Assembly: GCF_001640365.1 (NCBI RefSeq)
Contig: NZ_LWMI01000007.1
Location: 310,001 to 374,000, forward strand
Length of the DNA: 64,000 nt
Reading direction: 5' to 3'
Origin: Candidatus Arsenophonus triatominarum
GTDB lineage: Bacteria > Pseudomonadota > Gammaproteobacteria > Enterobacterales > Enterobacteriaceae
The notes under the pieces were generated by a model. It made no database searches. It worked only from the letters and a program-made list of their open reading frames with translations, and was not told the origin of the DNA. The position numbers and the translations under genes are program-made. The stretch's first letter is position 1. Every line of letters begins with the position of its first letter. Positions 63,742 through 64,000 of this stretch are shown in pieces.

Positions 63742-64000
63742 TAGCTAGGCGACTTAATTTTGATTACAGCATATGTATTAAAAACAGGTCATCGATAGTG
63801 CATCCTGTTTCCATCTTTTTACGTTTAGCTTGAGACCATTTATGTTCTATAGGATTTAAATCTGGTGAATACACAGGCAAATATTCTATCTGGTGTCCTG
63901 CGTTTATAATTGCCTGTTCAATATTCTTACCTTTGTGAAAGCTAGCGTTGTCCATAAAAATAACAGAATTTTCAGGAAGTTCTGGGAGCAATATTTTTGT
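63742..64000 (-). mobile_element. IS630-family element copy 5, partial at window edge
   Basis: The standard terminus TAGCTAGGCGACTTAATTTT is followed by the C-terminal part of the DDE frame (VIFMDNASFHK to FLIHML, stop at 63764). The rest runs past the window end. It is inserted immediately upstream of the transposase start codon of copy 4. Confidence 0.9.

Larger units (their letters stand above)
62895..64000 (-). mobile_element. IS630-family element copy 4, itself interrupted by copy 5
   Basis: It starts with the standard 26-bp end at a TA (62893-62894) in rof and runs in step with copies 1-3 to its own transposase start codon. There copy 5 begins at 63742. The TA at 63740-63741 matches the target in the original CATAACACACC, so the remaining end of copy 4 should lie after copy 5, beyond the window. 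Confidence 0.9.

Overview
The window is about 64 kb of AT-rich gammaproteobacterial chromosome. Core genes such as rpsB-tsf, bamA, lpxA, dnaE, valS, pyrBI and nrdDG read like Enterobacterales orthologues. The load of insertion sequences, the MITE family and the many freshly broken genes fit a recently host-restricted, insect-associated member of the Morganellaceae (Arsenophonus-like). That assignment is an inference from gene content and protein style, not a database match.

Left region (1-8.9 kb): genes of an SPI-2-type type III secretion system. These are the 3' end of a hybrid kinase like SsrA, a response regulator like SsrB, and the export-apparatus genes ssaR-S-T-U. No ssaQ or upstream apparatus genes lie before ssaR; there is instead a very AT-rich gap and a divergent, broken, unidentified gene. 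Next comes a nest of mobile DNA: an IS701-like element cut by two MITEs, one of which carries an IS982-type element. tRNA-Leu(CAA) (leuX) follows at 8996.

Middle region (9-32 kb): gene order like E. coli 96-97 min (leuX, lptG-lptF, pepA, holC, valS, rraB, pyrL-pyrB-pyrI, ridA, nrdD-nrdG), with ampH added and two large IS nests (IS3 with IS630 inside; IS481 with IS982 with two IS630 inside). RraB carries an unusual internal duplication. The nrdD promoter region has paired NrdR boxes, an FNR-like site and two perfect DnaA boxes.

Decay zone (31.9-36.3 kb): remnants of yhbP, ubiT, ubiU and yaeH with pieces of IS91- and IS21-type elements, three MITEs and an intact IS481 that disrupts yaeH. This appears to be a rearrangement junction.

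Right region (36.3-62.7 kb): the conserved cluster dapD, glnD, map (minus strand), then rpsB, tsf, pyrH, frr, dxr, uppS, cdsA, rseP, bamA, skp, lpxD, fabZ, lpxA, lpxB, rnhB, dnaE, accA, tilS. Together these cover translation, isoprenoid and phospholipid precursors, outer-membrane assembly, lipid A synthesis and replication. The window ends in rof, broken by an IS630-type element that itself received a second IS630 copy.

The main repeated novelty is a MITE of about 192 bp present in eight copies. It shares its terminal inverted repeats with the IS701-like element and is the likely non-autonomous derivative of it.
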